Part shown: piece by piece, positions 25,426 through 37,100 of the stretch
How the letters are laid out: the number at the start of each line of letters is the position of its first letter
Position numbering within the stretch: position 1 is the first letter of the stretch
Assembly: GCA_016873935.1 (NCBI GenBank)
Contig: VGVT01000007.1
Coordinates: 1-64,000, forward strand
Direction: 5' to 3'
DNA length: 64,000 nt
Origin: Betaproteobacteria bacterium
GTDB taxonomy: Bacteria > Pseudomonadota > Gammaproteobacteria > Burkholderiales > Thiobacillaceae
The notes under the pieces: model-generated
Database searches by the model: none
What the model was told of the DNA's origin: nothing
Seen by the model: only the letters and a program-made list of their open reading frames with translations
Made by a program: the position numbers and the translations under genes

Positions 25426-26706
25426 ATGCATGCGCCGCGTGAACCCTCCCACTATCTGCGCCGCCAGGTCTGGGTATTCGCCACCTCGGTCACGGCGGTG
25501 GCGATCACCGTCTATCTCCTGCACGCGCCCTTCCATGCCCGCTTTCTTCCCGCCATCGGACTTTCCCATGCCGTGGGCGACGCGCTCGGCATGGTGGTGG
25601 CCGGAGCCTTCTGCTTCACCACCCAGCGCCTGCTCTCCTATTTCTATTTCCGCGACGTCAGCCTTGGCGCCGGCAGCGATTTGCGCGCCCTGGACGACGA
25701 ACTCGCGGAGCACGGGCGCCGGGAAGCACGGGTGGCGGAGGAACTCGACGCCCTGCCCCGCTTCAACGACGTGGTGCGCGGCCATCTCGACAGCGTCACC
25801 CGGGAAACCGAATCGGCCGCGCTCGCCATCATGGAACAGTTGCAGTCGATCGACGGTGTGGTGACGGAACTGAACGGATTCGTCGCCCGCAGCAACGAAG
25901 ATTCCAACCGCCTCATCGCCACTTCCACCGAGGAGGCCGCCGAGAACCAGCGACTCATGGACGCCATGCGCGGCTACATCGCCGCCCGCATGGATGAAGG
26001 CCAACGCGATCTGGAACGGGTGCAGGCTGTGATCAACGAATCCCGCCAAATGGACGACATGGTGGAACTGATCCGCGCCATCGCCGCGCAGACCAATCTG
26101 CTCGCCCTCAATGCGGCGATCGAAGCGGCCCGCGCCGGTGAATACGGCCGCGGCTTCGCCGTCGTCGCCGACCAGGTGCGCAGGCTCTCCAACCAGACCG
26201 CCGAGGCGGTGGCCCAGATCAGCGAGGGGATCGCCCGCGTCACCGGCAGCATCGAATCCCAGTTCAAGGAAAAGCTGTCCAGCGCCAATCTCCAGGGGGA
26301 ACGGGAAATCCTGGAGCGTTTCACCGCCCAACTGGACGAGATGGAAAGCCGCCACACTCTGCTGGTGAACCGCCAGAACGAGGTGCTCGGCACCATCCAT
26401 GGCGGCAGTGTCCGCCTGTCCGACATGTTCGTGCGGACCATGGCCAGCGTGCAGTTCCAGGATGTGGTCAGGCAGCAACTGGAGCACGTCAGCCACGCCG
26501 TTTCCCGCCTGGACGGGCACGTCCGCCAATTGTCCGCCGTGTTGCGGGAACCCGGACAGTCCAACTTCCCGGAGCCGGTATCGCGGCAGTTGAACGCCAT
26601 GTTCGACGGCTACGTCATGGACCGGCAACGCCAAGCCCACACCGGTAGCGTGAACGGAGCCCCGGCCGCGCCGGTGGACACCGCTCCGCGGATCGAACTG
26701 TTCTAG
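25426..26706 (+). CDS. membrane-anchored methyl-accepting chemotaxis-type protein without periplasmic sensor
   Basis: The 426-residue protein has two adjacent membrane segments (about 14-33 and 45-66) with only a short loop between, so there is no sizeable ligand domain. A long coiled coil follows, with the receptor hairpin tip [39 protein letters not shown] (about 222-260). The C-terminal half carries [19 protein letters not shown], often found in short atypical MCPs. It may sense membrane state or relay through another partner. It is tightly packed between cheY and the STAS gene. Confidence 0.9.
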   Translation: MHAPREPSHYLRRQVWVFATSVTAVAITVYLLHAPFHARFLPAIGLSHAVGDALGMVVAGAFCFTTQRLLSYFYFRDVSLGAGSDLRALDDELAEHGRREARVAEELDALPRFNDVVRGHLDSVTRETESAALAIMEQLQSIDGVVTELNGFVARSNEDSNRLIATSTEEAAENQRLMDAMRGYIAARMDEGQRDLERVQAVINESRQMDDMVELIRAIAAQTNLLALNAAIEAARAGEYGRGFAVVADQVRRLSNQTAEAVAQISEGIARVTGSIESQFKEKLSSANLQGEREILERFTAQLDEMESRHTLLVNRQNEVLGTIHGGSVRLSDMFVRTMASVQFQDVVRQQLEHVSHAVSRLDGHVRQLSAVLREPGQSNFPEPVSRQLNAMFDGYVMDRQRQAHTGSVNGAPAAPVDTAPRIELF

Positions 26707-26715
26707 GGGTCGCTC

Positions 26716-27024
26716 ATGGATGACGCCATCCGTCGTGTCTGTGTGGACGGCAACCTCACGATCTACGAAGCCGTCCCCCGCAAGCTCGCGCTGCTGTCGG
26801 CGCTGGCGGATTGCCGGGAGCTGGAACTGGATCTGTCGCGCGTGGGGGAAGTGGACAGCGCCGGATTGCAACTCCTGGTCCTGGTGAAACAGGAAGCGTC
26901 GCGCCAGGGCAAACGACTGGCGCTGGTGGCTCACAGCGCCGCCGTGCGCGAGATCCTGGTGTTTCTCGACTTGGCCGGGTTCTTCGGTGACCCGTTGCTG
27001 ATCCCTGCGACAAAAGGCGGCTGA
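26716..27024 (+). CDS. STAS-domain protein
   Basis: A 102-residue STAS domain (anti-sigma-factor-antagonist fold). DLSRVGEVDSAGLQLLVLVKQEA contains the conserved phospho-acceptor region, with Ser48 where SpoIIAA-type proteins are phosphorylated. Between an MCP and cheA it may couple the pathway to a serine kinase/phosphatase or serve as an accessory scaffold. Eight bases separate it from cheA. Confidence 0.9.
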   Translation: MDDAIRRVCVDGNLTIYEAVPRKLALLSALADCRELELDLSRVGEVDSAGLQLLVLVKQEASRQGKRLALVAHSAAVREILVFLDLAGFFGDPLLIPATKGG

Positions 27025-27032
27025 GAGGCGAC

Positions 27033-29204
27033 ATGGACGAACTGCGGCAAGCCTTCGTGCAGGAAAGCGCCGAACAACTGGAAAGCATGGAAGACACCCT
27101 GCTCCTGCTGGAAAGGAACCCCGGCGACCCGGAAGCCATCAACACCCTGTTCCGCAGCGCCCACACCATCAAGGGCGCGGCCGGCGTGACCGAATGCGAC
27201 TTCATCGTCGCCTTCACCCACATCCTCGAGAACGTGCTCGACGTGCTGCGCGACGGCGACATCCAGGTCAGTCCCGACCTGATCGCCCTGCTGTTGCAAT
27301 GCAAGGACCACATGGGCGCCCTGCTCGCCGTGGTGGCCGCCGACCAGGCGGCGCCGAGCGAGGAGCTGGACCTTCAGAGCGGACGCCTGTCCGCCAGGTT
27401 GAAGGCCTACCTGCCGGCCAAGGCCGGCCTGCCGGAGGTCGAGACGGCCGACAGCCAGGTCGAAAGCCTGGGCGGCGGCGGCGGTGGCCGCGACTGCTGG
27501 CACGTCTCGGTACGCTTCGGCGCCGAGGTGATGAAGCACGGCATGGACCCCTTGTCCATCCTGCGCTACCTGGCCACCCTGGGCGAGATCGCGCACATCG
27601 CCACCCTGGTCGATACCCTTCCGCCCGCTGCCGACATGGACCCGGAAGCCTGCTACCTGGGCTTCGAGATCGACCTGCGCAGCGGCGCCGACAAGGCGGC
27701 CATCGAGCGGGTGTTCGACTTCGTGCGCGACGAATGCGTGCTGCACATCCTGCCGCCCGACGCCAGGGTGGAGGAATACATCCGGCTCATCGAGCGCCTG
27801 CCCGAGGACACCCTGCGCCTGGGCGAGATCCTGGTGAAGAGCGGCGCCCTCACCGATGAGGAACTGGCCGATGGCCTGGCGCACCAGTCCATCCTGGCGC
27901 GGGCGCCGGCCGACACCGTGGCGCCACCGGCTATGCCCCCAATCGGCGCGATCCTGGTGGACAAGCAGGTGGTGCAGAAGGAGATCGTCGAGGCCGCCGC
28001 CGCGAAACAGGCCCAGGTCGGCGAGAAGAAAGCCCTGGAAGCCAAGCTGATCCGCGTGCAGGCCGACAAGCTGGACCAGCTCATCAACCTGGTGGGCGAA
28101 CTGGTCATCGCCGGCGCCTCCGCCGCCCTGCTCGCGCAGAAGTCGCGCGACGCGGCCCTGTACGAGTCCACCTCCACCATCACCCGGCTGGTCGACGAGA
28201 TCCGCGACAGCGCCCTGTGCCTGCGCATGGTGCAGATCGGCGAGACCTTCAACCGCTTCCACCGGGTGGTGCGCGACGTCAGCAAGGAGATGGGCAAGGA
28301 CATCGAGCTGGTCATCACCGGCGCCGAGACCGAGCTGGACAAGACGGTGGTGGAGAAGATCAGCGACCCCCTCATGCACCTGGTGCGCAACGCCATCGAC
28401 CATGGCGTCGAAGCCAAGCCGCTGCGCCTGGAACGGGGCAAGCCAGAGAAGGGCACGCTGCGCCTGAACGCCTTCCACGAATCCGGCAGCATCGTCATCC
28501 AGGTGGGCGACGACGGCGGCGGCCTGGACAAGGCGCGCATCCTCGCCAAGGCGGTGGAGAAGGGTCTGGTGCCGGAAGGCATCGAGATGGCCGAGCAAGA
28601 CATCTTCAAGCTCATCTTCGAACCGGGCTTCTCCACCGCCGAGCAGGTCACCAACCTCTCCGGCCGCGGCGTCGGCATGGACGTGGTGCGGCGCAACATC
28701 GAGTCGCTGCGCGGCAGCGTCCACATCGACAGCGCGCCGGGCCTGGGCACCACCATCGCCATCCGCCTGCCGCTGACTCTCGCCATCATCGACGGCTTCC
28801 TCACCGGCGTCGGCGACGCCGCCTTCGTCGTGCCCCTGGACATGGTGGAGGAATGCATCGAACTGCCCGCCGAGGCCGCCTGCCGCGACTACCTCAACCT
28901 GCGCGGCGAGGTATTGCCCTTCGTCCGCCTGGGCGAACGTTTCGGCCAGGGCCGCTCCCGCCGCCGCCGCCAGAGCGTGGTGGTGGTGCGTTACGCCGGC
29001 AAGCGCGCCGGCCTGGTGGTGGACGAGCTCATGGGCGAGTTCCAGACCGTCATCAAGCCCCTGGGCCCGGTGTTCGTCGAACTCAAGGGCATCGCCGGCT
29101 CCACCATCCTCGGCACGGGCGAGGTCGCCCTGATTTTGGACGTTCCCAACCTCATCGCCATGGCCCGGTCCGCCCCCCAGGAGCGGCCGGGTCTGGCGGC
29201 ATGA
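27033..29204 (+). CDS. cheA: chemotaxis histidine kinase CheA with MshEN/GspE-N-like motifs
   Basis: A 723-residue CheA. The HPt domain carries His44 ([10 protein letters not shown]); a P2-like domain spans about 150-250; dimerisation, HATPase ([30 protein letters not shown]) and CheW-like regulatory domains complete the order. The insert between P2 and the dimerisation helix is unusual. Arg262-Gln285 matches the 24-residue MshEN pattern RLGxxLVxxGxLxxxxLxxxLxxQ closely, and a degenerate copy occupies 303-326. In MshE such motifs bind c-di-GMP. Here the second copy lacks the arginine and the spacing is 17 rather than about 5, so binding is an inference. Confidence 0.96.
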   Translation: MDELRQAFVQESAEQLESMEDTLLLLERNPGDPEAINTLFRSAHTIKGAAGVTECDFIVAFTHILENVLDVLRDGDIQVSPDLIALLLQCKDHMGALLAVVAADQAAPSEELDLQSGRLSARLKAYLPAKAGLPEVETADSQVESLGGGGGGRDCWHVSVRFGAEVMKHGMDPLSILRYLATLGEIAHIATLVDTLPPAADMDPEACYLGFEIDLRSGADKAAIERVFDFVRDECVLHILPPDARVEEYIRLIERLPEDTLRLGEILVKSGALTDEELADGLAHQSILARAPADTVAPPAMPPIGAILVDKQVVQKEIVEAAAAKQAQVGEKKALEAKLIRVQADKLDQLINLVGELVIAGASAALLAQKSRDAALYESTSTITRLVDEIRDSALCLRMVQIGETFNRFHRVVRDVSKEMGKDIELVITGAETELDKTVVEKISDPLMHLVRNAIDHGVEAKPLRLERGKPEKGTLRLNAFHESGSIVIQVGDDGGGLDKARILAKAVEKGLVPEGIEMAEQDIFKLIFEPGFSTAEQVTNLSGRGVGMDVVRRNIESLRGSVHIDSAPGLGTTIAIRLPLTLAIIDGFLTGVGDAAFVVPLDMVEECIELPAEAACRDYLNLRGEVLPFVRLGERFGQGRSRRRRQSVVVVRYAGKRAGLVVDELMGEFQTVIKPLGPVFVELKGIAGSTILGTGEVALILDVPNLIAMARSAPQERPGLAA

Positions 29205-29235
29205 ACGACTCGAAGCACACTCTAGGAGAGACCGC

Positions 29236-30879
29236 ATGTTCAAGCACCTGAAGATCGGCGTCCGCCTGACCGTCCTGCTTTCCCTGGTCATGGCCCTGCT
29301 GGTGGCGATCAGCCTGTTCGCCATCAACGGCATGGGCAAGGCGAAGAACGACCTGGAAACCACCTATGCCGAGAAGCTCGTGCCGGTGCGCCTGACCGCC
29401 CGCATCCAGCGACTGCTCGAGGACACGCGCGCGCAGTTGATGCTGGGTTTGCAGCACAACCCGCAATCGGAGCTTGCCAAGCTGCACGATCACCCGCTGG
29501 CCCTGCATACCGACACCATCAGGAAAGCGCTGGATGAGGTCGAGTCCACCTGGAAGGAGATCAAGCAGCGCGGCGAAATCGGCGACCCCAAGGAAAAGGC
29601 GGCGATGGACGACTTCGAGAAAGCCGCCCGCGCGTTCGAGGCGGAGGGCTTGGCGCCGGCCCTGAAAGCGCTGCTCGATGGGCGCTTCCTGGAAGCCAAC
29701 ACGATATTGCTGTTGCAGACCAACCCGAAGGCCAACGCCATGCGGCAAGCCGCGAAGAACCTGCGCGACTATTACGGCGAGAGTTCGAAGGCGCTGTTCG
29801 ACGAGGCCGACGAGCGCCAGAGCCGGACCATCGCCATGATGGTCGCCATGGGCCTCATCGCCGGCGTGTTATCCATCCTGTTCGGAGTCTGGATCACGCG
29901 CAGCATCACCCATCCGATCGGTCTGGCGGTCGAGTCCGCCACGCGCCTCGCCGAGGGCGACCTGACCATGCGCCTGGAAACCGACAGCAAGGACGAGACC
30001 GGCCAACTGCTCGCCGCCATGCAGGCCATGGTGGGCAAGTTGTCGCAAATCATCGCCGAGGTACGCGGCTCCGCCGACAACCTCACCTCCGCCGCCGGCC
30101 AGATCAGCGCCACCTCGCAGTCCCTGTCGCAGGCTTCCAGCGAGCAGGCCGCCAGCGTCGAGGAAACTTCCGCCTCCATCGAGGAGATGTCGGCTTCCGT
30201 CAACCAGAACGCCGAGAACGCCAAGCTCACCGACTCCATGGCCACCAAGTCCTCGAAGGAGGCGGTGGAAGGCGGGGCTGCCGTCAAGCGGACCGTCGAC
30301 GCCATGCAGTCCATCGCCGACAAGATCGGCATCATCGACGACATCGCCTACCAGACCAACCTGCTGGCGCTGAACGCCGCCATCGAGGCGGCGCGCGCCG
30401 GCGAGCACGGCAAGGGTTTCGCGGTGGTTGCCGCGGAGGTGCGCAAGCTGGCCGAGCGCAGTCAGGTCGCCGCCCAGGAGATCGGCGAGCTGGCCGGTTC
30501 CTCGGTGAAGATGGCCGAGAAGGCCGGCACCCTGCTCGACGAAATGGTGCCGTCCATCCAGAAGACCTCGGACCTGGTGCAGGAGATCGCCGCAGCCTCC
30601 GGCGAACAATCCTCCGGCATCACCCAGATCAACAGCGCCATGAATCAGCTGTCGCAGATCACCCAGCAGAACGCCTCCGCCTCCGAGGAGCTGGCTGCCA
30701 CCGCCGAGGAGATGAGCGGGCAGTCGGAACAGCTTCAGCAACTGATGGCCTTCTTCAAGCTCGCCGAGGAGGGCCGACCCAGCCGCGTCGTGCCCCTGTC
30801 GCGCGCCCCGTCGGTGCGCCCCGCGCCGCGCGCGCAAATGCCCGACGACGCGGGCGACCACGATTTCGTGCGCTTTTGA
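29236..30879 (+). CDS. methyl-accepting chemotaxis protein (4-helix-bundle sensor)
   Basis: A 547-residue classical receptor: TM1 (about 9-31), a periplasmic helical sensor of about 160 residues of the Tar/4HB_MCP kind, TM2 (about 196-216), a HAMP domain ([24 protein letters not shown]) and a cytoplasmic signalling domain with [40 protein letters not shown]. The last five residues, DFVRF, resemble the aromatic-x-x-F pattern of CheR/CheB tethering peptides. Ligand unknown. Confidence 0.95.
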   Translation: MFKHLKIGVRLTVLLSLVMALLVAISLFAINGMGKAKNDLETTYAEKLVPVRLTARIQRLLEDTRAQLMLGLQHNPQSELAKLHDHPLALHTDTIRKALDEVESTWKEIKQRGEIGDPKEKAAMDDFEKAARAFEAEGLAPALKALLDGRFLEANTILLLQTNPKANAMRQAAKNLRDYYGESSKALFDEADERQSRTIAMMVAMGLIAGVLSILFGVWITRSITHPIGLAVESATRLAEGDLTMRLETDSKDETGQLLAAMQAMVGKLSQIIAEVRGSADNLTSAAGQISATSQSLSQASSEQAASVEETSASIEEMSASVNQNAENAKLTDSMATKSSKEAVEGGAAVKRTVDAMQSIADKIGIIDDIAYQTNLLALNAAIEAARAGEHGKGFAVVAAEVRKLAERSQVAAQEIGELAGSSVKMAEKAGTLLDEMVPSIQKTSDLVQEIAAASGEQSSGITQINSAMNQLSQITQQNASASEELAATAEEMSGQSEQLQQLMAFFKLAEEGRPSRVVPLSRAPSVRPAPRAQMPDDAGDHDFVRF

Positions 30880-30892
30880 CCGGGTGCCGATC

Positions 30893-31438
30893 ATGGGCGA
30901 TCTCGTGACATCGGCCAGGACCGCCGTCCAGGCACCGGCGGCCCTGGAAAACCAGCAGTACCTGACCTTCATGCTGGGCGGCGAGATCTTCGCCATCGGC
31001 ATTCTCAGCATCAAGGAGATCATCGAATACGGACAGCTCACCAGGGTGCCGCTGATGCCCGCCCACATCCGCGGCGTCATCAACCTGCGCGGCGCCGTGG
31101 TTCCGGTCATCGACCTCTCCGCCCGCTTCGGACGCGCGGGCGGAGAGGTCACCCGGCGCACCTGCATCGTCATCCTGGAGGTTCCCGCCGACACGGGCCG
31201 GCAGGACATCGGCGTGGTGGTGGACGCGGTCAACGAAGTGGTCGAAATTCCCGCCGACCGCGTCGAGCCGGCGCCCGCCTTCGGCGCCCACATCCGCACC
31301 GATTTCATCCAGGGCATGGGCAAGGTGGAGGACCGCTTCGTCATCATCCTGAGCGTCGACCACGTGCTCTCGGTCGAAGAACTGGCCTGTCTTGAGCACC
31401 TGCATGGCCTGGACGCGGCGGACGTGGGGGATGCCTGA
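30893..31438 (+). CDS. cheW: chemotaxis adaptor CheW
   Basis: A 181-residue CheW that couples receptors to CheA. Typical segments are QYLTFMLGGEIFAIGILSIKEIIEYGQLTRVPLMPAHIRGVINLRGAVVPVIDLSARFG and VVVDAVNEVVEIPADRVEPAPAFGAHIRTDFIQGMGKVEDRFVIIL. A GTG three codons earlier is possible; the ATG at 30893 is preferred. Confidence 0.95.
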   Translation: MGDLVTSARTAVQAPAALENQQYLTFMLGGEIFAIGILSIKEIIEYGQLTRVPLMPAHIRGVINLRGAVVPVIDLSARFGRAGGEVTRRTCIVILEVPADTGRQDIGVVVDAVNEVVEIPADRVEPAPAFGAHIRTDFIQGMGKVEDRFVIILSVDHVLSVEELACLEHLHGLDAADVGDA

Positions 31439-31500
31439 AAGCATCCACCCGATCGGTGCCCGGGGCGACCACGCCATGACGGCATTCGGCAACCAGCGCC

Positions 31501-32301
31501 ATGATCCTGACCAACCCCGAATTCGACATCTTGCGCAAGCTGCTCCACGAGAGCGCGGGCATCCATCTCACCCCGGAAAAGAAGGCCCTGGTCGTGGGCC
31601 GGCTGGGCAGGCGTATCGGCGAGCTGGGTCTGAAGAGCTTCGGCGATTACTTCCTGCGCATCGCCAGCGGCACCGACCCGGAGGAGCGGCAGTGGGCCTT
31701 CAACGCCCTCACCACCAACGAGACCAGCTTCTTCCGGGAACCCCGGCACTTCGCCTTCCTGAGCGAGACCATCCTGGCCAAGCACCCGCGCGGCGAGACC
31801 TTCCGGGTCTGGAGCGCGGCCAGTTCCACCGGCGAGGAGCCCTACAGCATCGCCATGGTGCTGGCGGAGCGGCTGGGCAAGGCGCCCTGGGAAGTGGTGG
31901 CCTCGGACCTCAGCACCAAGGTGCTGGACCAGGCCCGACGCGCCATCTACCCCATGGCGCGGGCGGAACGCATCCCCAAGCCCTACCTGCGCGACTTCTG
32001 CCTCAAGGGCACCGGCCCCCAGGCGGGCGGCTTCTCCATCGACCGCTGGCCCCGCGAGCGGGTGCGCTTCATGCAGGTCAACCTGGTGGCGCCCCTGCCC
32101 GACCTGGGCCGCTTCGACCTGATCTTCCTGCGCAACGTGCTCATCTACTTCGACCCACCCACCAAGCGGAAAGTGGTGGAAAGCCTGCTGCGCGCCCTCA
32201 AGCCCGGCGGCCACTTCTTTTCCGGCCACTCGGAAAGCCTGACCGGCATGGTCCCCGGGCTGACTTCGCTACAGCCGGCCGTGTATAGGAAACCGGAATG
32301 A
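31501..32301 (+). CDS. cheR: chemotaxis protein methyltransferase CheR
   Basis: A 266-residue CheR that methylates receptor glutamates with S-adenosylmethionine. The N-terminal helical domain precedes the SAM site VWSAASSTGEEPYSIAMVL. The classical RNVLIYFDPPTKRKVVE and FFSGHSESLTG blocks complete the fold. The 62 bases before it are non-coding. It is followed by a 231-base gap holding palindromic repeats rather than a gene. Confidence 0.96.
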   Translation: MILTNPEFDILRKLLHESAGIHLTPEKKALVVGRLGRRIGELGLKSFGDYFLRIASGTDPEERQWAFNALTTNETSFFREPRHFAFLSETILAKHPRGETFRVWSAASSTGEEPYSIAMVLAERLGKAPWEVVASDLSTKVLDQARRAIYPMARAERIPKPYLRDFCLKGTGPQAGGFSIDRWPRERVRFMQVNLVAPLPDLGRFDLIFLRNVLIYFDPPTKRKVVESLLRALKPGGHFFSGHSESLTGMVPGLTSLQPAVYRKPE

Positions 32302-32343
32302 GGCTGCATTTCTGCGTTGGGTCGCGGGCCTGGATGCGGCGCT

Positions 32344-32452
32344 CCCTCACCCGCCGATTCGCGTCGGCCTCTCCCGGAGGGAGCCCCCATTCGGGGATAC
32401 AAGGCGAAACAAACCCCCTCTCCCTCCGGGAGAGGGCAGGGGTGAGGGAACA
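32344..32452. repeat. REP-like intergenic palindrome pair between cheR and cheD
   Basis: CCCTCTCCC (32416-32424) pairs perfectly with GGGAGAGGG (32428-32436), followed by CAGGGGTGAGGGA. A degenerate copy in the other orientation (TCCCTCACCC...CCTCTCCCGGAGGGAG) occupies about 32343-32382. This CCCTCTCCC..GGGAGAGGG..GGTGAGGG element is a widespread intergenic repeat type in GC-rich proteobacteria. It may form a stable mRNA hairpin inside the operon. Confidence 0.75.
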
Positions 32453-32532
32453 ACGCTTGCCGCCCCACTCCGCGCCCAACTCCGCGCCGAACGCGCGCGC
32501 CCGCCCCGCGACCACCGCGCAAGGCTGACGAG

Positions 32533-33066
32533 ATGGCACACGACCCGCCCGTCACCGGCATCCTCGAAGTCTTCCTGCACCCGGGCGACTTCCATTTCGG
32601 CAAGCACGACACCCGCATCGTCACCCTGCTCGGCTCCTGCGTGTCCATCACCGTCTGGCACCCGCGCCTGAGGGTGGGCGGCATGTGCCACTTCATGCTG
32701 CCCTCGTGCGGCGTAATCCCGGACGGCGAGGGCTACGACGGCCGCTACGGCGACGAGGCCATGAAGCTGCTGATGAACCACATCGGGCGCCTCAACGCCG
32801 AACCGCTCCAGTTCGAGGCCAAACTGTTCGGCGGCGCCAACATGTTTCCCCTGCAATGCCAGAAGAACGAGTGGAACGTGGGTGAGCGCAACCTGGAGAT
32901 GGCCGTCACCCTGCTGGAGCGCTACGAGATCCCGGTCAAGGCCCGGCACATCGGCGGCGACGGCCACCGCAAGCTGATGTTCGACGTCTGGAGCGGCGAC
33001 GTCTGGCTTAGGCACCAGCCTCTGACCCGCGACGGCGGCCGCTCCCGACTGGAGCCGCGCTGGTGA
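32533..33066 (+). CDS. cheD: chemoreceptor glutamine deamidase CheD
   Basis: A 177-residue CheD. It deamidates receptor glutamines and can act with CheC-type phosphatases. Catalytic Cys36 ([11 protein letters not shown]) and His53 (GGMCHFMLP) have the same 17-residue spacing as the T. maritima enzyme. It ends NRD-free but with the usual [23 protein letters not shown] block. Its stop overlaps the GTG start of cheB. Confidence 0.96.
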   Translation: MAHDPPVTGILEVFLHPGDFHFGKHDTRIVTLLGSCVSITVWHPRLRVGGMCHFMLPSCGVIPDGEGYDGRYGDEAMKLLMNHIGRLNAEPLQFEAKLFGGANMFPLQCQKNEWNVGERNLEMAVTLLERYEIPVKARHIGGDGHRKLMFDVWSGDVWLRHQPLTRDGGRSRLEPRW

Positions 33067-34148
33067 ATGCGATCAAGGTGATGGTCGTCGACGATTCCGC
33101 CGTGGTGCGCCAGGTGATGCTGGACGTGCTCAAGGACGCGCCGGACATAGAGGTCATCGGCACCGCCGCCGACCCCCTGTTCGCGCTGCAGAAGATGCAG
33201 GCGCAATGGCCCGATGTCATCACGCTGGACATCGAGATGCCGCGCATGGACGGCATCACTTTCCTCAGGAAGCTCATGGCGGAGCGCCCCACTCCCGTGG
33301 TGGTCTGCTCCTCGCTCACCGAAAAGGGCGCGGAGACCACCCTGCAGGCCCTGTCCGCGGGCGCGGTGTCGATCATCACCAAGCCCAAGATGGGTGTGAA
33401 GCAGTTCCTGCAGGACGCCTCCAACGACCTGGTGGAGGCGGTGCGCTCCGCCGCCCGGGCCAACATCCGCCGCCTGGGCATCCCACCCGCCGCCCCCAAG
33501 CTCGGCCCGGACAAGGTCCTGTCGTCACCCACGGGTGCCATGGCCCACACCAGCGATCGCATTGTCGCCATCGGCACCTCCACCGGCGGCACCCAGGCGC
33601 TGGAAGCGGTGCTGACCCGGCTACCCCGCGTCTGCCCCGGTATCGTCATCGTCCAGCACATGCCCGAAAGATTCACCGCCGCCTTCGCCGAGCGCCTCAA
33701 CGGCCTCTGCGAGATCGAAGTACGCGAGGCGAGGAGCGGTGACCGGGTGGTGCCCGGCTGCGCCCTCATCGCTCCGGGCGGACTGCACATGCAACTCACG
33801 CGCAGCGGGGCGCGGTATCAGGTCGAAGTAGTCAACGGCCCTCTGATCTCGCGCCACAAACCCTCTGTGGACGTGTTGTTCCGCTCCGTCGCAAAAGTCG
33901 CCGGGCGCAACGCCACCGGGATCATCATGACCGGCATGGGCGACGACGGCGCTCGCGGCTTGAAGGAAATGCATGATGCAGGCGCCCACACCGTGGCACA
34001 GGACGAAGCCACTTGCGTGGTCTTCGGCATGCCGAAGGAAGCCATCCGGATGGGGGGCGTGCGTGAAATCCGGGCGCTTGAGAGCATTCCCGCCGCGATT
34101 CTGGCTGCGCTGTCGCTGGGCTCACCATCCCGTTCGGGGCGTCCATGA
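33063..34148 (+). CDS. cheB: chemotaxis response regulator methylesterase CheB
   Basis: A 361-residue CheB with a receiver domain (Asp56) and a methylesterase domain with catalytic Ser173 (GTSTGG), His199 (VQHMPE) and Asp295 (MGDDGA). It removes receptor methyl groups and resets adaptation. The start is GTG at 33063, overlapping cheD; its stop overlaps the ATG of the next gene (ATGA), which makes the latter part of the same translational unit. Confidence 0.97.
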   Translation: MNAIKVMVVDDSAVVRQVMLDVLKDAPDIEVIGTAADPLFALQKMQAQWPDVITLDIEMPRMDGITFLRKLMAERPTPVVVCSSLTEKGAETTLQALSAGAVSIITKPKMGVKQFLQDASNDLVEAVRSAARANIRRLGIPPAAPKLGPDKVLSSPTGAMAHTSDRIVAIGTSTGGTQALEAVLTRLPRVCPGIVIVQHMPERFTAAFAERLNGLCEIEVREARSGDRVVPGCALIAPGGLHMQLTRSGARYQVEVVNGPLISRHKPSVDVLFRSVAKVAGRNATGIIMTGMGDDGARGLKEMHDAGAHTVAQDEATCVVFGMPKEAIRMGGVREIRALESIPAAILAALSLGSPSRSGRP

Positions 34149-37100
34149 AACTCTTGCACAGAATCTGGATGGTGGCCGCGCTGGTGCTGGCGCTGGCCAC
34201 CGGCACGCTGGCTGTGCTCAGCCATGAACTGGCCGAAACCCGCGTCGAAGCCGACGTGTTGAAGACTGCCCGCACACTGCGCGACCTGCTGATGACGGTG
34301 CGTTACACCTATCACCAGCGGTTCATGGCGAGCGGCCTGCCGGTCACCGAACAGACTCTCGGATTTCTGCCGGCGCACGCCATCTCCGGAATTTCCGATG
34401 ACTTCCGGCGTTTTCACGCGATGGGAATCAGCTTCCGGAACGTCAGCGAGCGCGCCCGTAATCCGGCGAATCAGGCGGACGCGACAGATATTGAAGCGAT
34501 CCGCTGGTTCTCTGCGCATCCCGAGGCGGCAGATCGTCTCGTCAGGATCAATGTCGAAGGTGACGATGGGTCTTTCTTCTACAGCACCCCCATCCGCGTT
34601 GAGCCCTATTGCCTTGCCTGTCACGGACCGCGCGCGGAAGCGCCGGCCGGCATCCGCGACCGCTACGAACAGGGCTTCGGCTATCGCGTCGGAGAATTGC
34701 GCGGCATCCTCGCCATCCGCCTGCCATTGGCCGCCGCCGAGACCGAGGTCCGCGCCGCCATGCTGCGCGAGCAGGCCGCGCACCTCGCCGGATTCATGCT
34801 GGCCCTGAGTGTGGGTGGCCTGCTGATGTATAGGTTGGTGCTGAGGCGCCTGCGCGCCTTCAACACCGGCGCGCTACGCCTCGCCCAGGGCGACTATGAC
34901 ACCCGCCTCGCCTTGTCCGGAGCGGATGAAATCTCCGCGCTGGCGGGCACATTCAACAGCATGGCCGCCGCAATCCAGCAGCGCGACGAGTCGCTACGCC
35001 AAAGCCAGCACCGCGCCCTCTCGCTGTTTTCGAACATGTCCGAGGGCTGCGTCATGCACCGTCTCATTCGGGACGCCGGCGGCCGCCCCGTCGATTACCT
35101 GATCCTGGAAGTCAACGAACGCTTCGAGACGCAAACCGGCCTGCGTGCCACCGAAGTGGTCGGAAAATCAGGAACGGAGGCCTATGGCTGCGCCGAGGCG
35201 CCCTATCTCAAGGAGTTCTCCCGGGTGGTGGAGACCGGCTCGCCCCTGCGCATGCTGCGCTACTTCGAGCCGCTGAATCGGCATTTCGACATCTCGGTCT
35301 CGCCGCTCGACGGGGATGGCTTCGCCACCCTGTTCACCGACATTACCGACCGCATCGTCGCCGAGCTGGCCCTGAGCGCCAGCGAGGCCCGTGCCAACAG
35401 CATCCTGGCGGTGGCCCCCGTGGGCATCGGCATGGTGATCGACCGCGTGATCATGGAAGTGAACGACACCCTGCTGCGCATGACCGGCTACGGCAGGGAA
35501 GAGATGATCGGCCGTTCCGCCCGCTTCCTCTACGTCTCGGACGCGGAATACGAACGAGTCGGCAAGGAAAAGTACGCCCAGATCCGGGAGCGCGGCATGG
35601 GCAGCATCGAGACCCGCTGGCGGCGCAAGGATGGCGAAATCATGGACATCATCCTGTCCTCCGCGCCCATCGATCCGGACGACCTGGGCAGCGGCGTCAC
35701 CTTCACGGCCCAGGACATCACCGAGCGGCGGCGCGCCGAGTCAGCCCTGCGCGAAAGCGAGGTCAAGTTCCACACCATGGTGGATTGGACCTATGACTGG
35801 GAATACTGGATCAACCCGGACGGCAGTTTCCACTACATGACCCCCTCGGTGGAGCGGGTGACCGGTTACGGCATCGAGGAATTCGAGCGCGATCCCGGCC
35901 TCATAGACGGCATCGTGCATCCGGAGGATCGCCCTCGCTGGTCGGATCATGTCCACGATCACCTGCCGGTGGGCTCCCGCGAGGAAGTCTGCGAGTTGGA
36001 TTTCCGCATCCTGCGCAAACAGGGGGACGTGCGTTGGGTCACCCATACCTGCCGTCCGGTCTTCGACCATGGCAAGCGCTACCTCGGCCGCAGAGTGACG
36101 GTACGCGACATCACCTCGCGCAAGGACGCGGAGGAGCAGATTCGCCATCTGGCCTATTTCGATTCGCTCACCGGCCTGCCCAACCGGCGGCTGCTGCTGG
36201 ACCGCCTGGATCAAGCCCTGCTGGCGAGTTCGCGCAGCAAGGAGCATGGCGCCCTACTGGTCCTGGATCTGGACCACTTCAAGACCCTCAACGACACCCG
36301 CGGCCACGACGCCGGCGACCGCCTGCTGGTGGAAGTGGCCCGCCGCCTGCGCGCCTGCATGCGCCAGGAGGACACCGTGGCGCGCCTGGGCGGGGACGAG
36401 TATGTGGTCATCCTGGAGAACCTCGGCGTCGAGGAATCCACCGCGGCCCGTCAGGCCGAGATCGTCGCGGAAAAGGTGCGGCGCGAACTCAACGAGCCCT
36501 ACATCCTCGACGGCCTGGACCAGGATCACCTGAGCACGCCCAGCATCGGGCTGACATTGTTCACCGACCAGGAAACCCCCATCGACATCCTCCTCAAGCA
36601 GGCCGACGTGGCCCTGTACCAGGCCAAGGATGGCGGCCGCAACACGGTACGCTTTTTCAATCCGGCCATGCAGGCGGCGATCGACTGGCGCATCGGCATG
36701 GAAAACGCCCTGCGCCGGGGTCTGCGCGATCAGGAATTCGTATTGTTCTATCAGCCGCAGATCGACCATGACGGCCGGCTCATCGGCGCCGAGGCGCTGC
36801 TGCGCTGGCTTCCCTCGGGCAAGCAGGCGGTATCGCCGGCACAGTTCATTCCCCTTGCCGAGGAAACCGGACTCATCCTGCCCCTGGGCCAATGGGTGGT
36901 GGACACCGCGTGCGACCAACTGAAGGCGTGGGAAGGCAATCCCGCCACCGACCATCTCCAGATCGCCATCAACGTCAGCGCCCGCCAGTTCCATCAGCCC
37001 GATTTCGTCGCGCGGATCCATGCCAGCCTGCTGCGCTCCGGCGCCAATCCGGCCCTGCTCAAGCTGGAGTTGACGGAAAGCGTGGTCCTCAACAACATCG

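Noticed and set aside
26931-29363. 810-codon open frame antisense to cheA
   Set aside because: It mirrors cheA codon structure, gives low-complexity His/Gly/Asp-rich translation and has no ribosome site; cheA is unambiguous.
32344-32452. CRISPR-like repeat array
   Set aside because: Only two palindromic copies in opposite orientation, with no regular spacers or cas genes; it fits a REP-like intergenic element.
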